Positions 1-13,595 of a stretch of DNA of 64,000 nt are shown here, piece after piece. The notes beneath the pieces are model-generated. The model was not told the DNA's origin, searched no databases, and was given only the letters and a program-made list of their open reading frames with translations. How positions within the stretch are numbered: position 1 is the stretch's first letter; every line of letters begins with the position of its first letter. Position numbers and translations under genes: made by a program. The stretch is from the NCBI RefSeq assembly GCF_018139145.2, contig NC_059478.1, positions 32,673,001-32,737,000 of the forward strand, read 5' to 3'. The DNA comes from Gymnogyps californianus. Lineage: Eukaryota; Chordata; Aves; Accipitriformes; Cathartidae.

Positions 1-3000
1 AGTCAGACTCAAGCAGTTAGTCAAATCCTGAAGCTGGGAAATGTAAAAGGGTTTCATGTTCCAGAGCAAACTGGGATCTGCGCTACCTTCTACAGCCACA
101 GTGGAAGGGCACAAAGTGGCTCGTCCCTTCAGGTGAGGAAACGGACTGTGCGGTGGAGCAACGCAACGCTGAATCTTTCCCAACTATTAAGGAGTGATTC
201 AACACCTACCCACGTGCAGGGAAAAATGCAATTTTCTGAGCACAGGGCTTGAAACTGGCCATGATTTTTGGCCCCTTTTGCCAAAAATTAACAGGCTGAT
301 TCAGGTCATGAGTCAGGCATTGTTAATTCAAGAAGTATTACTGGATTAATTTTATATCAATTTCATAACTTATTAATAACTATTGGGTGACCTGTCATAA
401 ATTAGTTAGCACTGCCTCAGAAGATAGTTTGGGATGTACAGGGTGATTTACATAACAGATCGTGTCATGTCTCCATCGTCTCTGCTTCTTTTCATTTATT
501 CATGTATAGAGCCAAACAGATAATGGAAAAAGTAATTAATAGATTTGGCTTGAAAACTGTTTTGATATTAGTGTATATTTTATTTATACAAACTATCTGT
601 CCAACTCCAGGAGCTGGATGAATAATGGGCAGAAAATACTTCACTTACTGAAGACATAGCATGAAATGTATTGCATCAATCTTCTGACGGATACCTTTTA
701 GCCAGTTTTAGCAAGCTGGATGAACCAAACGAAATACAAGAGAAAGAATGAGAAAGAAGGCAATCGTGCCTGACTACTTGCTCTCGTAAAAAGACCAGAC
801 TGCTACTGGAAAGCCAAATTCTCAGCTGGAGAATGATCCCTGGCTGGGGACCAGGTCGGCCACACAGATATGCATGAGACAAGAGACACAGCAAGGTTGG
901 CTGGAAGTTCCCTTACGGCAGCAGTGATTTACCTGCAGTCCCTCAGGTATCAGGGACAGCCCAAGGTATCGGGGACAGCCCAAGGCACCGATTCCACACC
1001 GACTTGTACAGGCGTCAGCAGGGAGGCCTGGCCGTGGCTTGTGCCTTTCCAACCAGGTAATTTTTCCTGTGGCACAAATAGACTCAGAATATAGTATGAG
1101 AGAATAAATAGGAAGAAGCTGACACTGTTAGCGGTTATTTATTACCTATTTACTAGCAGGTAATGGCTGACCTGCGGGCTATGCTAAAGAAACATACTCA
1201 GCTAACTCCTAAATTACCAACTGTTTTGACTCCTTCTGCTGAGCTTCAGAAATCTCTGCCTTGCATCGGTCAGTTTGGCAACCAGATTAGCTTCTTTGCT
1301 GCTGCTGAGGAAATCACTACGTCGGATAAGAATGAGTTATGAAATCAGAAAGTGCATCAATAGTGTACGAACGTCAAGGCTGCCTGAGCATCAAGTCTGC
1401 CTACATCATGTAGCTGGGGTTCAGGTACCCAGTGCAAAAAAGACACACTGCTATTCCAGAATAATACTTGAAAACAAGCAAAGAAACTATCATCTGACCA
1501 CTATAAATGTATAGGAATACCAAAAATACAGTAGTCTTTGAATAGCCTCTATGTGGGCTAGCAGCTGATGGCCGATGTTCCTGCTCAGAAACATCTGGTT
1601 TTTTCCTTGCAACTTGATGAAAGGGTTGGTGAAGTGCATCAAGTCCTGGTTACATCCCCTTTGCTCTAGCCCCCTCGTGACTGCCAAGTCTCTTCTCTCC
1701 CTGCCTTTCCAAAACTGGCTTTTTCCAAGCAAATTTGTGGTTTTTGAGGCCCCAGGCTTTTTTCCTGGGCTGTCCCTATATCCTAAGCTATATGAACAGA
1801 AAGCGTAGAAGAGCTCATTTGATCTAACCCAGAGCACAAGGGAGTGTGACAAACAACAAACAGGACAAGAGGCAGACTGTGAAACCAAAGCAAATAAAAT
1901 AAGATCACATAGCTGCATAATTGAGCGGGTCCCTGTTCCCAAATCTTATCAAAGGTCTACTTTCAAATGCAATTACAGTGAATTATAGCTAGTGATGCCA
2001 ACCTACACACCACTGCTTATAGGCACAGCAGCAACTTGGTCATGGAGAGACCCCTGGAAGAGAAGAGGGAGGTGGCTAGAGGATTTCTGGAAATACAGAG
2101 GACCCAGGCTCTGAAGTGCCCTATGAATCCTGTATCTGGTCTAATAACTAACACAGAGTTGGATTAGGTCTGCAGGGGCACGTCCACAGGACCCCAGCTG
2201 TTAGGAAGAAAGACCTTTTGATAAGGTCCAGTGCTCAGCCATCCTACAAACTCTTCAGATCCCAGCTTTTCAGCAGTTCTGCTTCCCAGGTTGTGCACAT
2301 ACTAATGCAGATGCTGTTCAGGGAAAAAAAGGGAAGAGGTGGTCTGCAGGTAACTTCTCCACCCAAAAGCACAGTAGGTGAACCCTGGGGAGAATATCTA
2401 CACAGACAGCATGAGACAGGTCAAATTCTGCTGATAAATGATCACAACAAATAATAGGATTGTTTTTCATTATAACACAGGCTGTTTTGCGAGGGAAAAG
2501 TTCTTTCGAGATCTGTTGCAGAACTTCACAGAGCAACTTATCTGTTCTTATTGAAGAGATTCAATTTTTTGTAGGGCGTCACTGATTCAAGGCCAGAACT
2601 TTGCTAACCCTAAGTGTTGTATGATTAATATCCTCTTACTCCAACAAATTGCTGGTTCACACTCTTCAACAAACCTCTCCTCTTTGCAAAACTTGGTCTA
2701 ATGTTTACTGCAGAGCTTCATATTTTGCATAGGATTCTGCTTCAGGGAAATTGGGTTTCCAGTTTCTACATCATTTCAACGCAATCAAAAATCTGATTTT
2801 CTTTTAATTCAAGGTAGATCACATTTCATCACTGAGAAAGAGATGCCCTGCAACTCACTTTGTTATTTATGACTACCCCTTTCAGAACAATTACTATTTA
2901 TACATTCATTTATCGTGTCTCTTGGTGTCATATTTTTGGCAAAGTCGCTGGACAATGTAGCGTGTCCCAAATGTCCCTCCATCAGAAAACATTTAGCAGA

Positions 3001-6000
3001 ACTGCCTTTTAATAATGATACTGCCTTTTAATTTTCCAAAATGAGAATGTGGATTGTACCACTTTACTCAGCTTTTCCTTTGATTAATGGGAATGCACTT
3101 CTGCATACAGAGAACGGGGCTGCAAGCATTCTGGCCTGAAACAATTCCAATGTAAAGTTTCAAGTATAAAAAACCCCAGGGAATTTGGAATGTATTGTTT
3201 TAAGGTAGATTCAGGGTGAATTGAAAGATTAGACAGTGGAAAGGTGGAGGAAGAGATTCTGTTGGAAACAAGGCTGTTTATGAGAACCAAGTCAGCGCCT
3301 GGACATATGTATTGCTTGGATAAGAAGAGAAGAAGAAAAGAAACACTCTGCTGATAATGATAATAGATGATTCTGCTTTGCTGCTGTCTTCCATCACAAA
3401 CAAATGGCATAGGCCAGCAGTTAAACATCATCTATTTTAATTAGTATTTAAAGCATTTAGTTATCTATGTACTGAGTAACTGCAACAAAACTTTGTCAGG
3501 CTGGAATGCAAAGGGGGGAGTTTTGCAAGGAAAAGCAATCTGATCCGTGCTCAGTGTTGTGGCCTCCCTTTAGATACCTAAACACTTACGTGCTAAATTC
3601 CAGCTGACATTTCAAAAGAAAAAAAGTGAATGGAGAACAAAACCAACTGATATGAAAAAAACAACTCTTTGGTCCTCAGCTTTTCGATGATACACATATG
3701 GGCCAAACAGACCTGCACGCTGGCACAAAGGCCAACTCCTCTGGTCAAGCAATGCATGAACTGATTGCTAAATGTTTACAAACTTCTCCAGCATATTGAC
3801 TATTTGAAGTGTGAGGTATTAGGCACTTATTTTTTAAACCATTGCCTACTTGTGAAGTATTTGTTAGAGTCATCAGTATCCAGTATTCTAATTAGGATTT
3901 TTGGGGGGAGTGGTATAGCATTATGTTGACCTCTTGCTGGATAAGCTTAACTTTGCCATAAATGTTTGCAATACCAGATCTGATGCTGATGAATAGCACT
4001 GGTGTGAAATAAGCCCTGCTTGACAGCAAGACAACTGTCAATCCACTATAGTTTAAGCTTAATAGGGAGGTGGCTTTTGGCCCAAAACGTGCCCTAATAG
4101 TTGCGATTTGGAAAATAACCCCGCCGCACTGTATGGTGGTGGGAGCTTATTGACATGTGGCAATTGTAAAGATCGTAAGATTACTGTTTCCTGAAAACTG
4201 CACCCATAATCACAAGGAACTGAGACTTTTGATTAACAACTGACCTAGAAGGTCAACCTGACTTCATGAAGATAAATTGAAGTTTTAGTAGAACTGAAGC
4301 CAAGAGGAAGCTCACTAGTTGCGACTGCTGGCGCAGGGCTCATCTCCACAATCTGCCTAAGGAAAAAGATCCAATAGCATTTATGGTCTCCCTATCCTTA
4401 GTCTCCCTGGGATCCAGGCAAACAACTGTGTGCATGGCTTAGAGGAGTAAATAAGAACAGGGTCCTGCAGCATTTCCTACGAAAATCAAAGAAAATCAAA
4501 AAGATCGGAGGGATTTTTGCTCTCCAAAAGCAAAAACATGACAATTAATGGTATGTTATAATTAATGCAGTTTCCTCAATTTTAGAAGGTTAGGACATGA
4601 AAATGCATCTCAGCGTTAAGGATGCCCATTTTGCTGTCTGTACCGGGGGAGCACGTATGGCCCTCTTTCTAGGGACAGGGTACACGCTAAGGAGAAGGTG
4701 GTTTAGGGACACTCGGCTGTGGCACTGCCCTTTGAATTGAAGCACTGCTTCCACTGTATCTTCTGGTGGGTGGATAGGAACCACAGCCAAGCGCAGACTC
4801 CGTCTCTGCTCTCCTCCAGGCTCCCCCAGAACAGGCATGCTCCCCTCCTTGAAGAGAAAGCTTCCCAAATGCTCACCACACCAACAACACACAGGGAGAT
4901 GTTCAATGTGGTCCCAGGAATCAGCGTTCTCTTCCTCGCACTGACTGCTCTGGGTCTGGACACGCACCCCTGCGTACCTCGTGCTTGGGACTCCAGTGGG
5001 ACGTAACGGTGCTCCCAGCGCTGTCCTGTAGCTCTGGCAGCCCCGGCAGGACCACTGTGGAGAATTGCCTTTACGGATTGATGATTCAATTTTGACCAGA
5101 TTGCTTAACTCTGCTTTTCATGGTGAGCTTCCCTAACTAATGGCCATGTTTTCAACGAGCCTGGAAAAAGCTTGAACTACACTTCTGAGTGTAAACCTGC
5201 TCTGAACAGCTTGCCCAGTTGTAGAGTTACTGAAAATGTTTACACGTAATTTTATTGCAAGAATATACACAACTGTGTCTTTATTGATTGCTTTCCTAGT
5301 TATGGAAGTGTTTCACTGCTTTAAACCCCGCAAGCTCACCCTGCAACCTCCCCAGCTCTATCATGCACCATTTAATGCTGTTCTAATATTAGCAAACCTT
5401 TGTTTCCACAACCTGGATTTTCCATATTTTCAGCCGTGCGACCAGCAGAAAGCTCATTGCCAAATAACAATGAGCTCATCTCAAATGCTTATGCAGCCAG
5501 TGCCAGGTGAACAAATTGTCTATTATTAGACTTTTTCATGCACTAAGAGCTTTTGTTCCCTACTTGCCTGTCTTAACACCTGCTGTTGCAATGTATATCA
5601 ACTTTCAGAACATCATTCCCAGTAACAACAGAATATAAAATGTATTCGGGGATTGCTCATAGAGAAAGTGATTAAGTTTTATAAAGGGACCTTTGTCGAG
5701 CAAAAAGGAAAAAATAAGGCATGTGGTGATGGGACTGGAGTAATTATGAATATAAATCAACAATCTTCACTGAATGAACGCACCAAAAAGTTAGACATTC
5801 CATTTCAGTAAATTCATTCATCGGCATTCAGGAAAATACTAATAGTTGTGAGAAATGAATTCGTATTAGTAGTAGTAGTAATAGGAATTTTTTTCCTTCA
5901 GTGAGTTTCACACAAATATAGAGTGTTTGACTGGTGTGTGAAAGCGTTGATGGGATTGTGTGGGTTGGGCATATGGAAAAGGTGTAACCCAAACCCAGCA

Positions 6001-6394
6001 GCTTAAAAAACACATATATAGATATTTAAAAATATTTAGTAGTGTGATCCAAATGTTAGAGAAGGAAATTATAATTAACAGGTTATAAGGTATGTTATGA
6101 GGAAGTCTAGCTTTTACTGGAACAAGAACAGTCATCGCTCATGGTACAGAAATGGACGACCGCTCTTATGTGAGGTGGTTTTTTTAAAATTTATTTTTAC
6201 ATTTTCCTTCCGTTCAGAAAATCATACTTAAATGTTTGCTTTTACAGCCATGAAATAGAGAGCTGGAGAGAGCAGCGTGAGCTGTGAGCGGAGGCTGAAT
6301 CACTTCTCCCTCTCACCAATTCAGATGTCCATCTATAATAAAAGAAAATTCCCTGCTATCCACTTCTCATCTGCCACATCTATTCAGATGTAAA
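1..6394. other. Unique non-coding sequence
   Basis: No gene is supported. The longest open frame here is about 128 codons (minus strand, 4.7-5.1 kb), with no recognisable domain and no bounding splice signals. A perfect-looking pair of 19-bp units, differing at one base, sits at 948-985. A short AGT repeat lies at about 5865-5882. The stretch around 4.6-5.05 kb is somewhat richer in G and C than its surroundings but has no promoter-like motif I could defend. The rest is AT-rich sequence typical of vertebrate intergenic or intronic DNA. Confidence 0.7.
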
Positions 6395-6505
6395 CGTTTC
6401 AGGCCAGGAACTGTCTCTCACCGTGTGTTCATACAATGCATAGCACGTGGGGACTCCAGGCTCGATCGGGCTGTCGCGGGAGTGTGCTGCACACAGTGAA
6501 CAACA
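6395..6505 (-). repeat. Ancient MIR-like interspersed repeat relic, antisense
   Basis: Read on the plus strand, the segment contains the words aactgtctctcaccgtgtgt and catagcacgtgggg, then a short cgatcggg stretch. From memory this order matches the reverse complement of a common sauropsid repeat whose sense strand has a GGAGCCCC block, a GTGCTAGGCGCTGTAC block and a GAGACAGTCCCTGCC block. It is diverged and truncated, with no target-site duplication visible. The family name is uncertain; I call it MIR-like because related copies in this window carry a CAAGGTCAC-type core. Five possible relatives lie at 31.0, 32.6, 47.9, 50.5 and 52.6 kb. Confidence 0.5.
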
Positions 6506-8910
6506 GAGACATCCACGAGCAGTGAAACCCAACAGCGTTTGTTACCTCTCTTTACTATGCAATAAATTCTGACCTTGGTTTAGTATCGCAATCAGAAAGA
6601 GCTAAAGGCCAGCTCCTAGAAAACCAGAGTCCAGGTGTTAGATTACTTAGTAAATATTCAAATAGCAAGTAAACTTTTCTCACAAATAACCCCCAATATA
6701 TTCCCTATACATAAGTCAGTTTTTCCAACCAACCTTTCTTTACTCTTCCTTTTCCTTCCCAAATCACATGCTACAAGGCTATACATGCATTACATCTCCT
6801 TCTGCATGGGGGACAGTTACGTACCGTCATACGTGTACAGAAAGTCTTGTGTGGTTCTGGCTCCATTGGGATTTATCATTCTCTAATCAGAATTGAGGGG
6901 AGGGAGGATTCATTATTGACTTTTCTTGCTGCTTATTTAAAAAATATTACCTGGCTCCGCCAGTCACAAATTATGAAAAAATATTACTTACAAGAAACAG
7001 GAGGATACAGAGCAGTCTCTGCTAAAGAAGGAATTACTCTGCAGAAGTAGTTAGTCCAAATGGATCTGCTAAAACAGGAAAAAAACAACAACAAAGTTAC
7101 TTAAACATGTACACCACATTTAAATTCAAGGGAAAAAAGTTATTTTTGGACCGTAACTAAGGAAAGGGTACATTAGAGCCTCTGTTACACTGCTAATAAT
7201 GAATAAGAAGTCTGAAGGAGAAAGTCAAGTGTTCATCAGAGTTGTTTAAACTTACTCTCTATTACCTACAGCTATCACTGGGCATGTGCCTTGCTGTCCC
7301 TCGTTGTCCCTGGCCAGACTTCTGGTGCCACGGCAGGAGAAGCAGGTCCACCGCAGCCACCGGCCGTCATCCAGGGGCTCTCACATAGCGTTCTCTGCTT
7401 TAAGTTGTTTAAGGTGCCTTTGCACCAACTTTGTCCTGTCAAGAGATAAAAACCAGTCATGGGTTTGAGGGGATGATAGATCCAAACCACCCTTTTCAGA
7501 ACTGAGCAAAGATTGGTCCACAAAGAAATCACCAGCTCGGACCTCCAGCAGGAAAATGCTCTGCTCTGCTTTCACAAAAGTCTACACAACATGTTGTACG
7601 TTAACTTCGATAAAGATGCATATCCGTAACCCTTCCTTTCACCAGTAATGGCTGCAGATCTTAACAAAGGCAAACATTAAAACACAACCCCCCCCGATTA
7701 ATGGAAAAGCAAAATACTAAAGAGCCAAATAAGAAAGTAGAGCTCAAATAGGGGAAAAGCAAAAGGAAGAAGTTTCATGTAGGTGGCCCAGGTTCTTCCT
7801 GAGCTATGATGTTTATTTGAGAGCTCACACAATATGAAAAAAAGTTTGGAAAAAACAATCACCCATACAAAAATCTGCTGAGTGCATGACATGAAGTCTT
7901 GCTGTTAGACATAATAATCCCTATTTCATGTGCGAGATTTATTCCGAGCATTTGTTATTACACCTCTGAACATAAACATAAAACACATATGAAAGCTAAC
8001 AGGCAGGACAATTCACTCGTATAGATCATCCAAAACAGATTTGACATGGTCCCTTGTATCAGATGGCCAAGCACATCTTTCTTGTAAGATCTTTTAACAC
8101 GCCGTATATCCATCAGCATAAAAGAGACGTTTCTGCCTCTGGTGTTGCACGCTGGTATCACATGGCCGCTGTAAAATAGGTTCAAGGGGCTCATGAATCT
8201 GCCTTAGCCACCAAAGATAAACAAATCTGGAACTCATTAGTCTTCACACGGCAGTGTTTTGGCACACAGAGGAAAAGGAGTTATCAAGACTAAATTCAGA
8301 AAGGTTGATATATGTATCTACATCTCAAAATGTCTGTTAAACTGCCAACATGCTTCACATAGTCCCTGTGAGGTTTGTATTTTTTCCTGCATTGTTTAAG
8401 CTGTCAAATGTTAATGTGTTTCTGGCTTAATTTATTACACTGATATGACAAGTTATGAGCAAATGTATTCTTGTTTACTACTGTTAATATTTTGGTTATA
8501 CTCATTAAGAGCAGTTTTAAGATTAGTCTTTTTTGTTATTTTGCATAGTCGAAAAGAAGCAAAAGTCTTTAGCGAGGACTGCATCCCACTTCAGCTTGCA
8601 GCACAGGCTTTCAAAATGGAGTTGTCCAATTAACTATTAAAGCATCACCACAGATCAGGACAAATCCTAACGAAGGGGTGTCCCAGAGCCTGCCTGATGG
8701 ATGAACTGTCCTGCTGCTCATGGGATCTCACCTGGATGTGAGAGATGGACGCTTCCACTAAGGAATATTCCAGAATGTGCTCCTAAACAGGTACAGCGGC
8801 TTTCTTCGTTAGCAGGAAGCTGAGATGCATATAATTTGCTTTAATGTTAGCAGGGTCACTGTGATGGTGCAGACCCCTGGGCCACGTTGCGATGTCAGGA
8901 TCAGCCAACG
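6506..8910. other. Unique non-coding sequence
   Basis: No gene or clear repeat is seen. A modest GC-richer patch at about 7.27-7.39 kb has a few CpGs but no TATA, CCAAT or splice arrangement worth calling. A run of eight C occurs at about 7.69 kb. Open frames are all under 90 codons. Confidence 0.65.
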
Positions 8911-8915
8911 TTATG

Positions 8916-9006
8916 TTCTTGTTTTGGCTACAAGTGCAGTGAGTTGGGACAATCTGGTACTTTCTTGTCCTGGCTACAGTACAGTGAGTTAGGATGATCA
9001 GGCACT
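8916..9006. repeat. Two-copy imperfect 46-bp tandem duplication
   Basis: Copy one (8916-8961) and copy two (8962-9006) both begin ttcttg and share ggctaca, cagtgagtt and a closing gg(t/c)act. They differ by a few substitutions and small indels. The pair lies directly upstream of the LTR-like segment, so it may be its upstream part or an independent local duplication. Confidence 0.6.
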
Positions 9007-9059
9007 CCCCAACCATACCTGAAACTCCTGCTGCCTGGATCATGGCCTGCCCTGGAAGG

Positions 9060-9682
9060 TGCCAGAATTACCTGACAAGAATTGCGGCCAGAATGGAAAT
9101 ACACTGACCAAAGTCAATCATCTCGCGATCCTATAGATAGTGATCCTAAGTGAGACCCTTTGAGCTCTCCGGGATCACAGCAGGCTGTGACCCAGTATCT
9201 CCCCCTGAGTTGGGACGCCTCTCATGGTAGATTTCGCGAGGATTTTTGAGAGGAGATTTCGTGAGGATTTCCAAGATCGTCCGCTGATAGATGCCGACGA
9301 AGAAGAAGGGGTCAAAGATCATCTGCTGACAAATGCTGATGAAGGAGAATAGTGAGTAATTCACTACAATTAGATTTCACGAAGTTTCGAAGATCAGTTG
9401 GTACCAATAATTTACTACAGTTGGCAAAGAGAGAAAAGTCTTCATCATAGGTTAACCTCTATATTTGTGTGTGTGTGTTTGTATGCGTGCGGTTTGATTT
9501 AGGAAACTTTGTTGTGTTGATTATAGCAAATTTTATTAAATCATTCTGATAATTGGTTGATGATTAAGTATTGTTAAAAATCATATAACCTAATCTTGTG
9601 ATTTACCGTCATAGTGTTAATAAATCTTAAATTGCTGCTACCTCAAAGTCGTGTAGGATCCATAATCTCTCATTCCCCGACA
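9060..9682 (+). mobile_element. Candidate solo LTR or LTR fragment (endogenous retrovirus-like)
   Basis: The segment has the parts expected of a retroviral long terminal repeat. It could start with TG at 9060. It has imperfect direct repeats near the start: gatttcgcgaggatttt at 9230, gatttcgtgaggatttcc at 9255 and a weaker copy at 9373. An aagatc unit is repeated at 9273 and 9315. A GT-rich middle follows, then an AATAAA signal at 9619-9624 and a CA terminus at 9681-9682. Two bases later a tcggcatagtaattc stretch could be a decayed primer-binding site. No gag, pol or env reading frame follows. Boundaries are inferred; no matching second LTR or target-site duplication was found. Alternative: unrelated unique sequence that happens to carry these signals. 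Confidence 0.45.
9230..9395 (+). repeat. Degenerate direct repeats inside LTR-like U3
   Basis: Three units beginning gatttc lie at 9230, 9255 and 9373. Two longer units beginning aagatc lie at 9273 and 9315, 42 bases apart, and share gctga, atgc and gaag words. Repeated enhancer-like units are common in the U3 of retroviral LTRs. Confidence 0.5.
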
Positions 9683-10079
9683 AATCGGCATAGTAATTCA
9701 ACAGGAGATTTTCCTTACCCTTTATATTAACTCCATTAGACATAAACCTTTGACCAAGTCTGAGACTAAGTCTGGATCCAGCCACACCTAGACACCTCTC
9801 TGAGAAGGAGTTTAGAAAGCAAGGGGGTCCATTCTGAACCTCGTGACTCAATAGGAGGGTCTCCCCTACCCTTTTGCGTCTCCGGGCTCTGTGTAAATCA
9901 TTTAAAATCGATTCTAACTCGATTTCCCTTTGTATGTTTCTTCCACGTAGTAAGTAATAGAGTGAACCTTGCCATCAAACTTTGTTAAGTTGCACTTTTA
10001 CAAATTCACATTAAAATCACCTTTTGCTAATACCTTTGATGGTGATTCTTTAAGCGATCTAAATCACTCATTCATGACA
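9683..10079 (+). mobile_element. Second LTR-like 3' portion or retroviral leader remnant
   Basis: This follows directly after the first LTR-like end. It contains an ATTAAA poly(A) variant at 10010-10015 and closes with ttcatgaca (CA at 10078-10079). The spacing of signal to terminus is about 65 bases, much as in the first segment, where it is about 58. The first end finishes cattccccgaca and this one cattcatgaca, suggesting related or nested elements. No open frame of coding quality is present. It may be a second truncated element, a leader, or the original 3' end of one long LTR. Confidence 0.35.
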
Positions 10080-13000
10080 GTCACCCTCTCCAACCTCCAG
10101 GATGTCACAAAGTATTTCCCAGCAACCCCTTTGCAGGGTCCAGTAGCTTTTTGTCATATTTAGGCCTCTTTAGTCTCTCGAGCCTCCTAGGAGAGAGCCC
10201 ATTTCATCGGAAAGGCAACAGAGCAGTCGCGGTGCAAATGTCATGCTCTGGTCAAAGTGTGAAAGTCTCATGAAACAGCATGCAGCACTGCCTGGGGTAC
10301 ACAACACATGGTCAATATATTCCCCAGGAACACCTGGAGATGTTCATGCAGCTCACCACAGAGTCTTGCAATGCCTGCCTTAATTTCAAATGACGCTGCC
10401 TATTTGTCATTTGCTACAAACGGTAGCAAAGGTAAGCAGAAGTTCTTTAGCAGCCCATTTCATCAGCCGTTAGGTCAGAGATGCCCGGTGTGGAGCTGAT
10501 GGTACCTGCCAGCTCAGATGTCTTTAGGAAGATGTTTGTGTGGATCATGCATACCAGCCCTCTAAGTAAAAATACACCACGATCACCATCAGATTTTAGC
10601 TCTTACAAGCACCACAACAATAGTAGGCTGATGGAGAATGAATTCACTGCCTTGCCCCTACTACTACTTCTGCAGTTTAGCAAATATACATTTTCCCAAA
10701 CGACCATGTCTGTCTGTTGGCAGAACTTAGAACATCTTTATACATATACGGCACTGTGATGAGCACTTATAATGTCAGGCTGTCATTCACACAGCACGAT
10801 GCAACATGACATAGCTCAGTCACAAACCCTATTGTGACACAAATGTAGAAGTAGAGTTGGATGAAGATATGTAATCCTGGCACAGGAATTATTTTAATAT
10901 CCCGAAGTTTGTTTCCCTTCTGATTTGGAAGGAAAAGAAGGAAATCTAGAAGGTCTGAAAAATTATCAAACAATTTGGGTAAGTTTCTAATTAAAATTCC
11001 ACTTGGCTGCATAATACAGAGACAGGAACTTGGAAGTCCCAGAGGAATGGGAGTCTCGGGGCTCAGGAGCCAATGCCCTTAGGCTCCTGGCTTCCTATAC
11101 ATCCATAAAGCCCAGAGCTGCAACAACCTGCCCGACACGCTGTCAAGTTGCCTGTCAGCTTAGACTCCTGTGACTCTTCCACTCTACATTCAACCAGCTA
11201 CCAAGCCTGCTCAGATCCTCACAAAACAACATATTCAAGTAACTTTCTGGGAAATCAACATCTGTCTGGGCAGGAGCAAGACTCTTGACACATATGATCT
11301 CCCTAACCTGAGGGCATCCCTGTTTATGTCCAGAAACAGAACTACACAATTTTGTGATAATTGGGGGTGTGATCCAAAGCGCATCCAAGACAACAGGAGA
11401 ATTCCTGTTACCGTCAGTTGCCTTTGGGCCAGCAGGCTACATCCACAACACCTTGCAGTAATTACTACATAGTGCAGAATCGATTGCAATAGTGATAAAT
11501 TGTCTACGAAGCCTTAGCTCAGAAGTATTTGCTTATCTGGCAGGGTTTCTTAGTAGTCAAGTTGAGATTTTTCTCCTCCAGTAGCTGAATAAGGCAGATG
11601 GTTTGATTCAGTGTGGCTACAGAAAGAGCCAAGGCAGTTCTGGGGCCATGTGTGCAAAGCCTTCACACCAGGGCTCAAGAACAGAGTCGCTCTCCCCCTG
11701 CTGTAACATTCAACAGCTGTCTCTGCTTGAAGAGCACTGACAAAATGATGGAGAATGTAGCAAAGAACAAACATCAAGCAATTATTGGAATGAATTCTGC
11801 AGAGGCAGGTCACCTGGACTTAATGGCCTGGTAGGCTCTTTCCGTCTGTAGCTCACGCAGTTCATGGGGGCGCAGGGGAGGGTTTTTGTTAACTTGGCCA
11901 CTTATTCCTTTGCATTATCAGGAATGTGTTTTATGTGTGTGTGCTTTAATAAACATGAAATGCCTTATGGTCATGTCCCTCCAAAGTATCTCTGAATATA
12001 CGTATCCCAAGGACACCACGAAAGGCAGGTAATGGTTAAGGCATAGCAGGGTTTTTATAGTACTTCCTCAGATAAAGAATAGCAGATGAACTCCATGTCT
12101 TGCTTCTGTCCATATGTGACACAGGAATAACGAGGATATAGTTTTCATTGAAGGGACTTATTTTTCCACAGGCTATGGTCCCCTTTCAGAAGCACACAAA
12201 CAAGAACTCCATTCTTATCTATCACTACACTATGACATCTTCCACTGAGTATTATAGCACTGGCTATGTATTTCATTATATTTCACATAGATCAGCAATC
12301 CTAGATGTACCCTTCCATCACTTATCAGACCCGTATATATATTTTTTCAATTCTCTAGCATGCAGTCTGAAACAAGACCAAATTCCTTGTTGCTACAAGC
12401 CAGTCCAGCCACCCTGAGAAAACATGCCAATTCACAGATGTCATTTATATATAGTTTGTCACGGATACACAAATTTGATCTGTTTCGGTTATTTTTGCCT
12501 GTAAGGAGAGGTATCCCGACATCCAGGTAACCCACATTTCTAGATTAGGGTGATGAGGCAATCAGGCTACAGACCTTTGCTTGCTTAACTGTGAGAGGCA
12601 CCACTCTCTTCTCAATGGCTTACAGTAAATCATTGGCACAGCTTTCATTCGTTTTCACTTCACCACCATTGTGTGAATTGGCCTACAGTGCTGACATTCC
12701 TTCTGCCTAAACATGCTTTCCCCCTTTATTTTCTTTGTTATGCTTCCTGACATTTTTATTTTCTGGGTCACACCCCACTCCACTGCATATTTCAAGCAAA
12801 GCAATAAAAGCACTTACATAAAACCCCTGCAAGAAATGGACCCGTTGCTTTCATCAGTGAGCTCTACTCATGTTCGATTGTTCAGTTCTGAATAGCTGAA
12901 ATATGTTTTAAGGCATAAAAGCGCATTGTTTCATATGCTTCGGAAAGTCGGTGATGATGGGTAGATCTCAGCCTGCATTGGAAATATAGTACCTCTCTAA

Positions 13001-13595
13001 CAAGTTGTCAATCTCAATTAAGACATCAACACGTCAAATTAAGAAGGTACTGCTGCACAGCCTATTGTTGAACTGCGTGTCAGGTGAAATAAGCACTAAT
13101 TATGCACTTAGCCAAATATGTCTATTCAATATTACTTCCAAACTAAGGTCACTGAGTTATCGTGAAGTGGTACTTTACACTATTTTGGATCCCACCAAAT
13201 GGCAGGTGGCCATACAAATATGCAACTCAGCATGTTCTGCTTGGTCCCCACAGCTGTGCTGCCAATCAGTTAAGGATGGCTGCAAGTAAATGCTAATTAG
13301 CTTCTGTTGATCTGCATATTCCAGCAGCCTCCCAGGATTCCCATTTTGATATGCAAGATTGCCAGTTGGGTATGTGATTGAATTAAGAACCAGAAAAGGT
13401 TTTATCTTCCATGCAGGAAAATGTGGGTCTGAATCCCCAGCAGAGGCTGTTATCACTCTGATTTATGTTTGGCAGTGCCTGTCATTGGAGTGGTAGCAAA
13501 GGCTCAGTGCTAGAGGGTGCTACCTCCCTTCTTTTGAAGGAGAAAGAGCCTCCTTGTTAAGAGCAAACACTCACCATCTGGGGTCCGACCCACTC
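10080..13595. other. Unique non-coding sequence
   Basis: No gene or recognised repeat. Open frames are all about 100 codons or less and overlap one another on both strands, as expected by chance. The stretch at 12.1-12.9 kb is AT-rich. Confidence 0.65.
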
